Shown here: positions 8,392-16,832 of the stretch, piece after piece
Layout: every line of letters begins with the position of its first letter
Numbering within the stretch: position 1 is the stretch's first letter
NCBI GenBank assembly: GCA_036013055.1
Contig: DASCQM010000013.1
Span: 1-64,000, forward strand
DNA from: SHYR01 sp036013055
GTDB lineage: Bacteria; Chloroflexota; Dehalococcoidia; UBA2979
Length of the DNA stretch: 64,000 nt
Direction of reading: 5' to 3'
The notes under the pieces: model-generated
Told to the model about the DNA's origin: nothing
Seen by the model: the letters and a program-made list of their open reading frames with translations, nothing else
Databases searched by the model: none
Position numbers and translations under genes: made by a program

Positions 8392-9501
8392 ATGACGATG
8401 GATATCTACGAGCGCGTCGGCGTCCCGCCGGTGATCAACGCCGCGGGGAAGCTCACCGCCCTGGGCGGCTCCGCGCAGCACGAGGAAGTCGCCGCCGCAC
8501 AGTTCTCAGCCGCGCGCGGCCACGTCGACCTCTCGACGCTGCGGCAACGCGCCGGCGAACTGGCGGCGCAGGCAACGGGCGCGGAGGCGGCCAGCATCAC
8601 GACCGGGGCGGCGGCGGGCATCGTCGTCAGCGTGGCGGCAGTGATCGCGGGGACCGACCCGCGGCTGATCGCGCTGCTGCCCGAGAGCGAGGGGCAACGC
8701 AATCGCATTCTGATCCAGGCGGGTCACTGGGTGAACTTCGGCGCGCCGGTTGAGCAGATGGTGCGACTCGGCGGCGGCGTTCCGCAGCTCGTCGGCAATG
8801 TGAACAACGTTCCGGAAGCGGTACTCGAAGAGACGCTGCGCGAGAGCGAGCCCGCCGCGCTGCTCTACGTGCAGTCGCATCACGCCGTGCAGGAGCGAAT
8901 GGTGTCGCTGGAACGCTCCATCGAACTCGCGCACACGCACAACGTGCCGGTGATCGTCGATGCCGCCGCTGAGCAGGATCTCCTCCACTACATCGCTACC
9001 GGTGTCGACCTTGTCACGTATTCCGGCGGCAAGGCGTTGGGCGGCCCGACCGTCGGCTTCATCGCGGGACGTCGCGAGCTGGTCGAGGCCTGCGAGGCGC
9101 AGACGCGCGGCATCGCGCGGCCAATGAAGGTCGGCAAGGAGCAGATCGTCGCCCTGCTCGTCGCGCTCGAGCGCTACAGCGCCCGCGACGAGAGCGCCGA
9201 ACTCGAGCGCGAGCAACGCGTCAACGCCATCGTGCGCGGCTCCCTCGATGGCATCGATACCGTCGATGTCACGCTGCGCCCCGATGAAGCCGGACGTCCG
9301 ATCGAGCGCGTCGCGCTCTCCGCGCGTGACGGTGCTTTCGACGTCCGCGAACTGGTGGACTTCCTCGCTGAGGGCTCACCGAGTATCCGCACGCGCAACC
9401 ACCATCTCGACGCCGGCATCGTTGCCATCGACCCGCGCGAGGTGAGCGAGGAGCAAGCGGCCGTGATCGCCGATCGGCTGCGAGCGTTCTTCCGCTCGTA
9501 G
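8392..9501 (+). CDS. SelA-like PLP-dependent ammonia-lyase/aminotransferase (DgaE-like)
   Basis: A 369-residue fold-type I PLP enzyme of the selenocysteine-synthase-like group. The PLP lysine is Lys214 in Y-S-G-G-K-A-L-G-G-P, preceded by V-I-V-D-A-A-A-E, the Asp that binds the pyridine nitrogen. The N-terminus V-I-N-A-A-G-K-L-T-A-L-G-G is typical of the group. Family members beside amidohydrolases include D-glucosaminate-6-phosphate ammonia-lyase; a selenocysteine role is unlikely since no selB or tRNA-Sec is near. Two ATGs (8392, 8398) are possible and no Shine-Dalgarno is visible. It is the last gene of the 4.8-9.5 kb run. No DgaF-type aldolase is present in the window. Confidence 0.87.
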   Translation: MTMDIYERVGVPPVINAAGKLTALGGSAQHEEVAAAQFSAARGHVDLSTLRQRAGELAAQATGAEAASITTGAAAGIVVSVAAVIAGTDPRLIALLPESEGQRNRILIQAGHWVNFGAPVEQMVRLGGGVPQLVGNVNNVPEAVLEETLRESEPAALLYVQSHHAVQERMVSLERSIELAHTHNVPVIVDAAAEQDLLHYIATGVDLVTYSGGKALGGPTVGFIAGRRELVEACEAQTRGIARPMKVGKEQIVALLVALERYSARDESAELEREQRVNAIVRGSLDGIDTVDVTLRPDEAGRPIERVALSARDGAFDVRELVDFLAEGSPSIRTRNHHLDAGIVAIDPREVSEEQAAVIADRLRAFFRS

Positions 9502-9610
9502 CACCGTGGGCGAGCCGGGTGACGATAGCGCGACCGATGCCATGTCTCGCGCCAGCCACGATCGCGCGACATCGCGTTCCGCGGCTGTCACCCGGGCCGG
9601 TCGAACGCGT

Positions 9611-9663
9611 TACCATCGCCGCTGAGACACCAGCCCTCGACGACACGATTCCGGCGGAGTAGC
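9611..9663 (+). pseudogene. 53-bp remnant of a kinase/ATPase gene 3' end
   Basis: This block matches 16776-16828, the last codons, stop and following base of the kinase/AAA-ATPase gene, at 51 of 53 positions by eye. It ends in the same A-E-T-P-A-L-D-D-T-I-P-A-E-stop peptide. No upstream ATPase sequence remains. As at 16.8 kb, a hydrolase-cyclase gene follows. It looks like the scar of a deleted second copy of the cassette. Confidence 0.8.
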
Positions 9664-9761
9664 AGCGGGACGGCCTCGCGGACGGTGATCTGTGGAGCGG
9701 TAGCCACGACCGGCGCCGGAGCGACGGATGTGTCGTCGGTCACGGCAGGCCACTAGTCGCG

Positions 9762-10985
9762 ATGAGCACGCTCCTCACGATGGGACTCGACCTAACGCTC
9801 GCCTCGGAAGCCGCGCTCGAACCGTGGGCTGAGCTCGCCGATGGTCGATCTGTCGTGCTGTTCGACCATCGAGGTCTCGGAGCATCTGGCCAATCGCCTG
9901 ACGGATTCACACTTGACGGGTTCGTGCGCGATCTGGATGCCGTCGTCTCCGCGCTTGGCGACGAAGTCGATCTGTTGGGCCGCACCGGAATGTGTCACAT
10001 AGCAGTGCGTTACGCCGCGACTCACCCGGAGCGGGTCGGGCGGCTCTGTCTGAGTAACCCCCTTCCCGTTGGTGCCAGTCCCCGCACAGCTTATCCAATG
10101 AATCTCGTCGCCCACATCGCCGACCGAGACTGGGAGTTCTATTGTGAGATGTTCTCTCTTGTCAATTATGCATGGACTGATATCGAGTACTCGCGGGTAG
10201 CGATGGAGCGGATGCAGTCACGAATCACTCCGGAACTATGGGGAGAGATAACTGGTGCCCTTGAGTCACTCGATGCGTACGACGACGCCCCGTCTATCAG
10301 TGCCCCCACTCTCGTTGTCATCTCGCCCGGTCGAGCTGTGAGCGCACAAGGCTGGGATGTCGGGATGCGACAGGTCGCAGCCTCGATTCCCGGCTCACGC
10401 CTGATTTCGACATCGGCAACTGGTCGTCTGCACTTCGTTGAGGCCGTGTCCTCGTTCCTCGACGAGGAAGCAACATCGGCCGACGGTTCGAGCGAGCCAG
10501 TAGGCGCCTTCCAGACCATCCTCTTCACCGACCTAGAAAGCTCTACCGCGCTCACCCAGCGCGTGGGCGACGAGGCAGCGCAGGACGTACTGCGAGGGCA
10601 CAACACCGCCGTCCGAGGCGCACTCGAAGCGAGCGGCGGCCGCGAGGTGAAGCACACCGGCGACGGCATCATGGCGAGCTTCCCCCCGGCGGTCTCAGCC
10701 GTCGAAGCCTCGCTCGCGATTCAGCGCGAGCTTGAAGGCGGCGAGGTGCGCGTACGCATCGGCATCAACGCCGGAGAGCCGATCGCCGAGGACGACGGCC
10801 TCTTCGGAACGGCGGTCCAGCTCGCAGCGCGCATCACCGACCGCGCGGAGCCGGGACAGGTGCTGGTCTCGCGCGTAGTGATGGATCTCTGCGCCGGCAA
10901 GACACTCGAGTTCACGTCGGCAGGCGACGCGACGATGAAGGGCTTCGACGAGCCGATCGCGCTGTATGCGGTGAGGGAGCGGTAG
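9762..10985 (+). CDS. alpha/beta-hydrolase-like domain fused to class III nucleotide cyclase (copy 1)
   Basis: 407 residues. Residues 1-235 resemble an alpha/beta hydrolase but begin at the W-M-S-T-L-like loop, missing the first roughly 30 residues seen in copy 2. The nucleophile elbow reads G-R-T-G-M-C, so the usual G-x-S-x-G Ser is replaced by Thr. Residues 250-407 form a class III cyclase domain: F-T-D-L-E-S-S and H-T-G-D-G place two metal-binding Asp 44 residues apart, with a Lys before H-T-G-D-G as in adenylate cyclases. The transition-state Asn is Gln (V-Q-L-A-A-R), and the Asp expected before L-F-G is Gly. It would make cAMP if active. The 5' end looks truncated, so it may be a decaying copy. 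Confidence 0.8.
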   Translation: MSTLLTMGLDLTLASEAALEPWAELADGRSVVLFDHRGLGASGQSPDGFTLDGFVRDLDAVVSALGDEVDLLGRTGMCHIAVRYAATHPERVGRLCLSNPLPVGASPRTAYPMNLVAHIADRDWEFYCEMFSLVNYAWTDIEYSRVAMERMQSRITPELWGEITGALESLDAYDDAPSISAPTLVVISPGRAVSAQGWDVGMRQVAASIPGSRLISTSATGRLHFVEAVSSFLDEEATSADGSSEPVGAFQTILFTDLESSTALTQRVGDEAAQDVLRGHNTAVRGALEASGGREVKHTGDGIMASFPPAVSAVEASLAIQRELEGGEVRVRIGINAGEPIAEDDGLFGTAVQLAARITDRAEPGQVLVSRVVMDLCAGKTLEFTSAGDATMKGFDEPIALYAVRER

Positions 10986-11007
10986 CCGCCGTCTCGGTCG
11001 GCTCTCA

Positions 11008-11930
11008 ATGTCCGAACGCTGGATGCATGCCGACGAGGTCGAGACCAGTCCGTCGCTCGTGCGACGCCTGATCGCCGCGCAGTTCCCTCGCTGGGCCTCG
11101 CTTCCGATCGCCCGCGTCCAGTCCGACGGGACTGATAACGCGCTCTACCGGCTCGGCGAGCAGATGGTCATGCGGTTGCCGCGTACGCCCGGTGCCGCAG
11201 GTCGCGTCGACAAGGAACACGAGTGGTTGCCGAGACTCGGCCCGCTGCTGCCGCTCGACATCCCCACGCCGGTCGCGCGGGGCGAAGCTGCCGAGTGCTA
11301 CCCCTGGCGCTGGTCGGTCTACGAGTGGCTCGATGGCGAGAACGCGACCATCGAAGGGCTCGCCGACCCGAACCAAGCGGCAACCACGCTGGCTGGATTC
11401 ATCACGGCGCTGCACCGCATCGAGCTGCCCGGTGGCCCGCCCCCCGGCGAGCACAACTTCGGCCGCGGCGTGCCTCTGGCGATGCGCGACGCGCGAACGC
11501 GCGAACGCGCGACGCTATCGATGCGCTGCACGGGAGCGTTGACACGCGCGCCGCGACGGCAGCGTGGGAAGCGGCCCTGCACGCCGCTCTATGGGACGCT
11601 GCACCCGTCTGGATCCACGGCGATATGTCGTCGGGGAATCTGCTCACCAACGAGGGCCGGCTGACCGCCGTCATCGACTTCGGAGGGTTGGGCGTCGGCG
11701 ATCCCGCATGCGACCTGATGATCGCGTGGGAGATCTTCAGCGGCGAGAGTCGTGACGTCTTCCGTACCGCGCTGGACGTCGATGACGCGACGTGGGCACG
11801 CGGTCGCGGCTGGGCGCTGTCACAGGCGCTGATCTTCATCCCCTACTACATCGACACAAACCCGTCGGGCGTCGAGAAGGCCCGTCACATGCTCGACGAG
11901 GTGTTCGCCGACCACGATGCGGCTCTGTGA
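11008..11930 (+). pseudogene. aminoglycoside phosphotransferase (APH)-family gene, frameshifted by an 8-bp duplication
   Basis: Frame 1 from ATG 11008 gives the kinase N-lobe (S-D-G-T-D-N-A-L-Y-R-L-G, then Y-E-W-L-D-G-E) to about residue 163. The rest is in another frame to the stop at 11930: catalytic W-I-H-G-D-M-S-S-G-N-L-L and metal-binding V-I-D-F-G-G-L-G-V-G-D-P. The break coincides with gcgcgaac twice in tandem (11491-11498, 11499-11506); removing one copy joins D-A-R-T-R to D-A-I-D-A-L and gives one roughly 304-residue protein. The family phosphorylates small hydroxyl compounds or acts in acyl-CoA metabolism; the substrate is unknown. It is either a recent mutant, a slippage-switchable gene or a sequencing error. 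Confidence 0.85.
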
Positions 11931-11953
11931 GGCGCGGTTGAATCCAACGTTCG

Positions 11954-12865
11954 CTATCTGGAGCCCGGAACGATGCCCCTGACGGCGGTCTCGATCGAGT
12001 AGACGCTCGTCCCGGCCGTCATGAAGAGCGTCGAGAAGTCCTCACCGCCGAAGCTGATGTTGGCGGCATGCTCCTCCATCTCGAAGACGCCGAGGTACTC
12101 GCCCGCGGCCGTGTGCACCGAGACGCCGCCGGCACCGGTGGTCCAGAGCCGCCCATCGACGTCCACCTTCATGCCGTCCGGCGCGCCGCGCCTCTCGTCG
12201 TCCGACTGATCGAGGAAGAGCGCCCCTCCGCCCAGCGTGAGGTCGGCGTTGACCTCGTAGCGGCGGATCAGCCGATCCTGCGAATCGCCGATGTAGAGCG
12301 CGGACTCGTCGGGCGTGAACGCGAGGCCATTCGGCTGCGCGAAGCCCTCGCCGTCGAGCAGGTGAAGCGAGCCATCCGGGTCGATGCGGTAGACGCCCCG
12401 GAAGTCGAGGTCCGGCTGCTGCCCCTTCTTACCCTGGCTCGGCTCACGACCGCGGTCGGTGCCGTATGTCGGGTCGGTGAAGAAGATCGCCCCGGACGAG
12501 TGCACGACCACGTCGTTCGGACTGTTCAGCGCTTCGCCATCCCACGCGGTCGCCATCGACGACGTGATGTTCGGGTCGTCGTACGCCCCGCGCGAGACAC
12601 GACGGCCGCCGTGCTCGCAGGCGAGGACGTTCCCGGCCGCGTCGAGCGTCAGGCCGTTGGACCAGCCACTCGGTGCGCGATACTCCTCGGCCTCGGTCTG
12701 GCCCGGCCGCCATCGATGGATGCGGTTGCCCGGGATGTCGCTGAAGAGCAGCGCGTGGTCCGTCGGAATCCAGAGCGGCCCCTCGGTGAAGTGGAATCCA
12801 GTGCAGAGGCGAGTCTCTTCGCCCTGCAACAGCTCGGAGATGCCGTGATCGTCTTCAATCTTCAT
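11954..12865 (-). CDS. SMP-30/gluconolactonase/LRE family protein
   Basis: A 303-residue six-bladed propeller of the senescence-marker-30 family. Metal ligands are readable: Glu in T-E-G-P-L-W (about residue 28), Asn in N-S-P-N-D-V-V, Asn in Q-P-N-G-L-A-F and Asp in G-A-P-D-G-M-K-V-D. Repeated W/G-L-T-L-D-A-x-G strands mark the blades. Members hydrolyse sugar lactones such as gluconolactone; the precise substrate is open. No signal peptide is visible, so it is cytoplasmic. It converges with the broken APH gene and is divergent from the kinase/ATPase pseudogene, 80 bases away. Confidence 0.9.
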   Translation of the reverse strand: MKIEDDHGISELLQGEETRLCTGFHFTEGPLWIPTDHALLFSDIPGNRIHRWRPGQTEAEEYRAPSGWSNGLTLDAAGNVLACEHGGRRVSRGAYDDPNITSSMATAWDGEALNSPNDVVVHSSGAIFFTDPTYGTDRGREPSQGKKGQQPDLDFRGVYRIDPDGSLHLLDGEGFAQPNGLAFTPDESALYIGDSQDRLIRRYEVNADLTLGGGALFLDQSDDERRGAPDGMKVDVDGRLWTTGAGGVSVHTAAGEYLGVFEMEEHAANISFGGEDFSTLFMTAGTSVYSIETAVRGIVPGSR

Positions 12866-12930
12866 CGTGCGGCGATACTGGCACAGCGTCGGTCCGGCGC
12901 GCCAGCACGGCCTTCGATCGGGTCACGCGC

Positions 12931-12936
12931 TATGAT
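12931..12936 (+). promoter_or_regulatory. candidate -10 box (TATGAT) next to kinase start
   Basis: TATGAT ends 9 bases before the ATG at 12946, which lacks a ribosome site, suggesting a leaderless mRNA. No clear -35 box is found. Confidence 0.35.
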
Positions 12937-12945
12937 TCGCCTCTC

Positions 12946-15900
12946 ATGCCCAGTGAACGCATCCAACGACGCATCGACCGCCTGCTCGACCAGGCGGAGG
13001 AGGCTGCCGACGCCCTCGACTGGCCGCGCGTCCGCGAGACGGCAAACGCGGTGCTGGCGATCGACGCCGCGCATGAGGATGCCCTCGCCTTCATCTTGAT
13101 GGCCGACGGCGCGGCAGGGTCGCCGTCGACTGCCGGCTCGTCGACCCCGGACGCACCGCCATCAGCACCCTCACCACAGCCCGACGCCCCTTCCTCCTTC
13201 GCCGGCGGTAGATACGAGGTGCGCGAGTTCCTCGGCGAGGGCGGCAAGAAGCGCGTCTTCCTCGCGCACGACTCGCTGCTCGACCGCGATGTCGCATTCG
13301 CCCTCGTACGCACCGACGGTCTCGACGACGCAGGCCGCGAGCGCATCACGCGCGAGGCACAGGCAATGGGACGGCTCGGCGACCATCCGCACATCGTGCC
13401 GGTGCTCGACCTCGGGCAGGAGACGAACAGCGACGGCGTCTCGCAGCCGTACATCGTGTCGCAGTACATGGCTGGCGGTTCCGTCGAGGACCTGCTGAAC
13501 GCCGACGAAGACCTACCGTTGGAGCACACGCTGAGAATCGCTGTCGGTGTCGGTCGCGGGCTGGAGATGGCGCACTCGAACAACATCGTCCACCGCGACC
13601 TCAAGGCCGGAACCGTCTGGCTCGCCGAGGACGGCACGGCAAGGATTGGCGACTTCGGCCTCGCGGTCTCGCTCGACCGTACCCGGCTCACGCAGCAGGG
13701 AATGATGGTCGGTACAGCGACGTACATGCCGCCGGAGCAGGCGCTCGGTGGCGCAGTTACGCCGCAGAGCGACCTCTACGCGCTCGGCGCGATGCTCTAC
13801 GAGATGGTGACAGGGCGCGCACCCTTCGTCGGCGACGACCCAACGGCGATCATCAGCCAGCACATCAACACGCCGCCGGTCGCGCCTTCGTGGCACAGCG
13901 AGCACTGCCCGCCTGACCTCGAAGCACTGATTCTCCAGCTGCTGGCAAAGGTACCTGAGGACCGGCCCGCTTCGGCATCTGACGTGGTCGCCACCCTCGA
14001 ACGCATCGACCCGGGGGAGGCCAGCGCCTCTCACTCCGATAGCGGTGCGAACCCCCTCGACCGGCTCGCGCAGGGAGTCTTCGTCGGGCGGCAGGCGGAG
14101 CTGGAGCGGCTGCGCTCAGCGTTCGACCGCGCGTTCAGCGGCAACGGCAACATCGCGATGCTCGTCGGTGAGCCGGGCAGCGGAAAGACGCGCACCTCGC
14201 AGGAACTGGAGACCTACGCGCGCATGCGTGGCGCTCAGGTACTCGTCGGGCGCACGCACGAGAGCGAGGGCATGCCGTCCTATTAGCCGTGGATTGAGGT
14301 CGGTAACGAGAACGCGCGGACGATGCCGCCCGCAGAACTCCAGAGTGAGATGGAATCGGCTCAGGTCTCCGAGCTGACACGCATCTTCCCCGGCCTGCTC
14401 CAGCTTGAAGGGGTCGCTGCCCCGGACGAGAGCACCGCCCCGGAGGCCGCACAATTCAAGCTCTTCGACGCCTACACCGCGTTCATCCGTGCAGCGTCAG
14501 AGCGCACACCGTTGATGATTGTGCTCGATGACCTTCACTGGGCCGACAGGCCGTCCCTGTACCTCCTCCAGCACCTCGCTCGTTCACTCTCTCGCATGCG
14601 CGTTCTCGTCGTCGGCACCTACCGACACACCGACATCACACGAGCAAGTGCACTCTCCGAGACCCTGGCCTCCCTCAACCGGGAAGGCGGCATCGAGCGC
14701 GTCGTCCTACGTGGCCTGACGCGCGACGAGGTTGGCAGCTACATCGAGGCTGCTGCTCATGTCACTCCGTCGGCGGTGGTCGTCGAGCGCGTGCACGAGG
14801 AGACCGAAGGCAACCCCTTCTTCCTCTCCGAGGTCGTCAACCTCATGACCGAGGAGGGCACCCTCCAGGCGACGACATCACGTGAGATAGCCCTCCCCGA
14901 CGGAGTGCGGGAGGCACTCGGTCGCCGGCTCGACCGACTCTCCGAGGAGGCGAATGAGCTGCTGCAGATTGCCGCAGTTCCGCCTCGATACGCTCTCGGC
15001 ACTTGGTGACCACGCCGAGGACGACATTCTCGTACTGCTCGAAGAGGGGCTCGGGGCTCGCGTCGTCGAGGAGACGAATGCGGCCGGGCAGTACCGGTTC
15101 ACGCATGCACTGATGCAGGAGACTTTGCTCGATGAGTTGAGCACTACTCGACGGGTGCGCACTCACGGTCGCATTGGCGAGGCGCTTGAACAACGCTGGG
15201 GTCGGGAGCGTTCGGACGAACGCGCCACGCGACTGGCTCAGCACTTTGTCGAGGCAGCCACGCTCACCGATGGACACGCTGAGAAGGCGCTGCACTACTC
15301 GCGCGTCGCGGCGCGGGACAGCAGGCCGAGGAGCAGGCCGGCTGGGGAGAGGCCGCGCGTCGGTACGAGGACTGTCTCGCGCTCGTCGAAGACACGGACA
15401 CCGAGTTGGATGTGGACGAGGCCGAACTGCTCGTCGCAGCCGGACGCTGCTATCGCAACGCCAACGCGCACCGCGACGCATGGCGACGACTGCTGCGCGC
15501 CATCGACCTCTACCGTGACCGCGAGAATGCCGTCGGGATGGCCGATGCGACGCTCGAGGCGATGCAGGTCGAAGCGCCACCTGCCCGGTTGGTTGCACTC
15601 AATAACGAGGTGCTCGGACTTCTCGGAGACGATGAGCCTGAGGTCGAAGCCAGATTGTTGGGACGCGGCCTAGCAATACTTGGTGTCGGGCCTCAGCAGC
15701 GGCCCGAACAGCACAGACTTCGGGCCTCGGAGCTGGCTGAGAGCCACGACCTCGACGACGTGCGCGCCCTTCTCAACTTCAGCGCAGGGCTCGAGGCGAA
15801 CATCCTCCGGCGGCGCGAAGAAGGGGCAACGCTCCATCTAAGGGCAGCACAACAATTCGAGGCTCTTGGCCTCATGCGCGACTCGGGCATGGCTCAGTAC

Positions 15901-16827
15901 CTAGCATCAACCAACCTGATTTCGAGTGGACAGCTCGATGAAGCACGGCGAGTGTCTGAGGAGGGCGTTGCCTACGCCCGTCGCTACCACTTGCCATATT
16001 TCGAGGAGAATCTCGCTGCGTCTCATGCTGGGCCCCTCCTCGCACTCTGCGACTTCGATGCACTGCAGATAGTGCTTGATGAGCAGGCTGATGCTTCGTC
16101 CTACATGGTGAGCGGCATCGCAGCGTTCTGGGCGCTCCAGCGAGGCGACCTTGCCGCCGCACGAGAGGCGCTGCCAGCGGTTGAGGTTGCCGGTGGCATC
16201 CCAGTACAGGTTGCCGTCGTTCATTCGGTGCATGCGCGGACATTGCTTCTGGCCGGAGACGCTGATGGGGCAAGCCACCACATCGCGAAGATGCGGGAGG
16301 CCATGGACGCCGCGCCGCAGTCAATTGAACGCGCGGGAGTGAACTTGATTGTCGGAGTGTTCCTGTCCGCCGGTGAATCTGGGTTGGAACTCGCTGGTTC
16401 AGACGTAGCCGACGCGGTGCTCGAAGAGCTGCGGGGTCAGGACGCGGCGTACATGATCCCCTTAGGGACCTCAGGACGCGTGATTCAAGGACGCTATGCG
16501 CTGGCGACTGGCGAACTGCCGGAGGACCACGGGCACTTCGCGGAGACTCTTGAATGGGCCGAACGCGAAGGCGCGTACGTCATCGCTGGCCAATGCCACC
16601 AGGGCCTCGCCGAGGTCGCCATCCGGCGCGGCAACACCGCCGACGCGATGGAGCACCTCGACGCCGCGATGAAGCTCTTCGAGCAGTACGGCGCGAAGCT
16701 CTATCTCGACCAGGTCATCGCTAAGAAGCTAGAGCTACAGGGCGTTTCACCCGCTGACGCTGGCCCCGGTGCCGCTACTATCGTCGCTGAGACACCAGCC
16801 CTCGACGACACGATTCCGGCGGAGTAG
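12946..16827 (+). pseudogene. WNK-like Ser/Thr kinase-AAA ATPase-TPR regulator, broken by a TAG and two frameshifts
   Basis: Joined across lesions it encodes about 1,290 residues. A kinase domain (about residues 87-355) has G-E-G-G-K-K-R-V-F, H-R-D-L-K and D-F-G, but V-A-F-A-L-V has Ala where the ATP-binding Lys normally sits. A STAND-type ATPase follows with Walker A G-E-P-G-S-G-K-T and Walker B M-I-V-L-D-D-L-H-W-A-D. The C-terminal half is helical and TPR-like, ending at 16827. Lesions: TAG at 14284-14286 in S-Y-stop-P-W, where Trp is expected; a frame change at about 14974-14980 just before F-R-L-D-T-L; and a compensating one at about 15305-15315 before A-G-Q-Q-A-E-E. Codon use and protein character remain intact on both sides, so decay is recent, or the assembly is faulty. 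The cyclase gene follows 5 bases after the stop. Confidence 0.88.
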
Positions 16828-16832
16828 CTGCG

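Noticed and set aside
8263..14286. Stop-codon reassignment (TAA and TAG read as amino acids)
   Set aside because: All three stop codons end many normal genes in the window, so global recoding is not possible; local mutation explains both sites.
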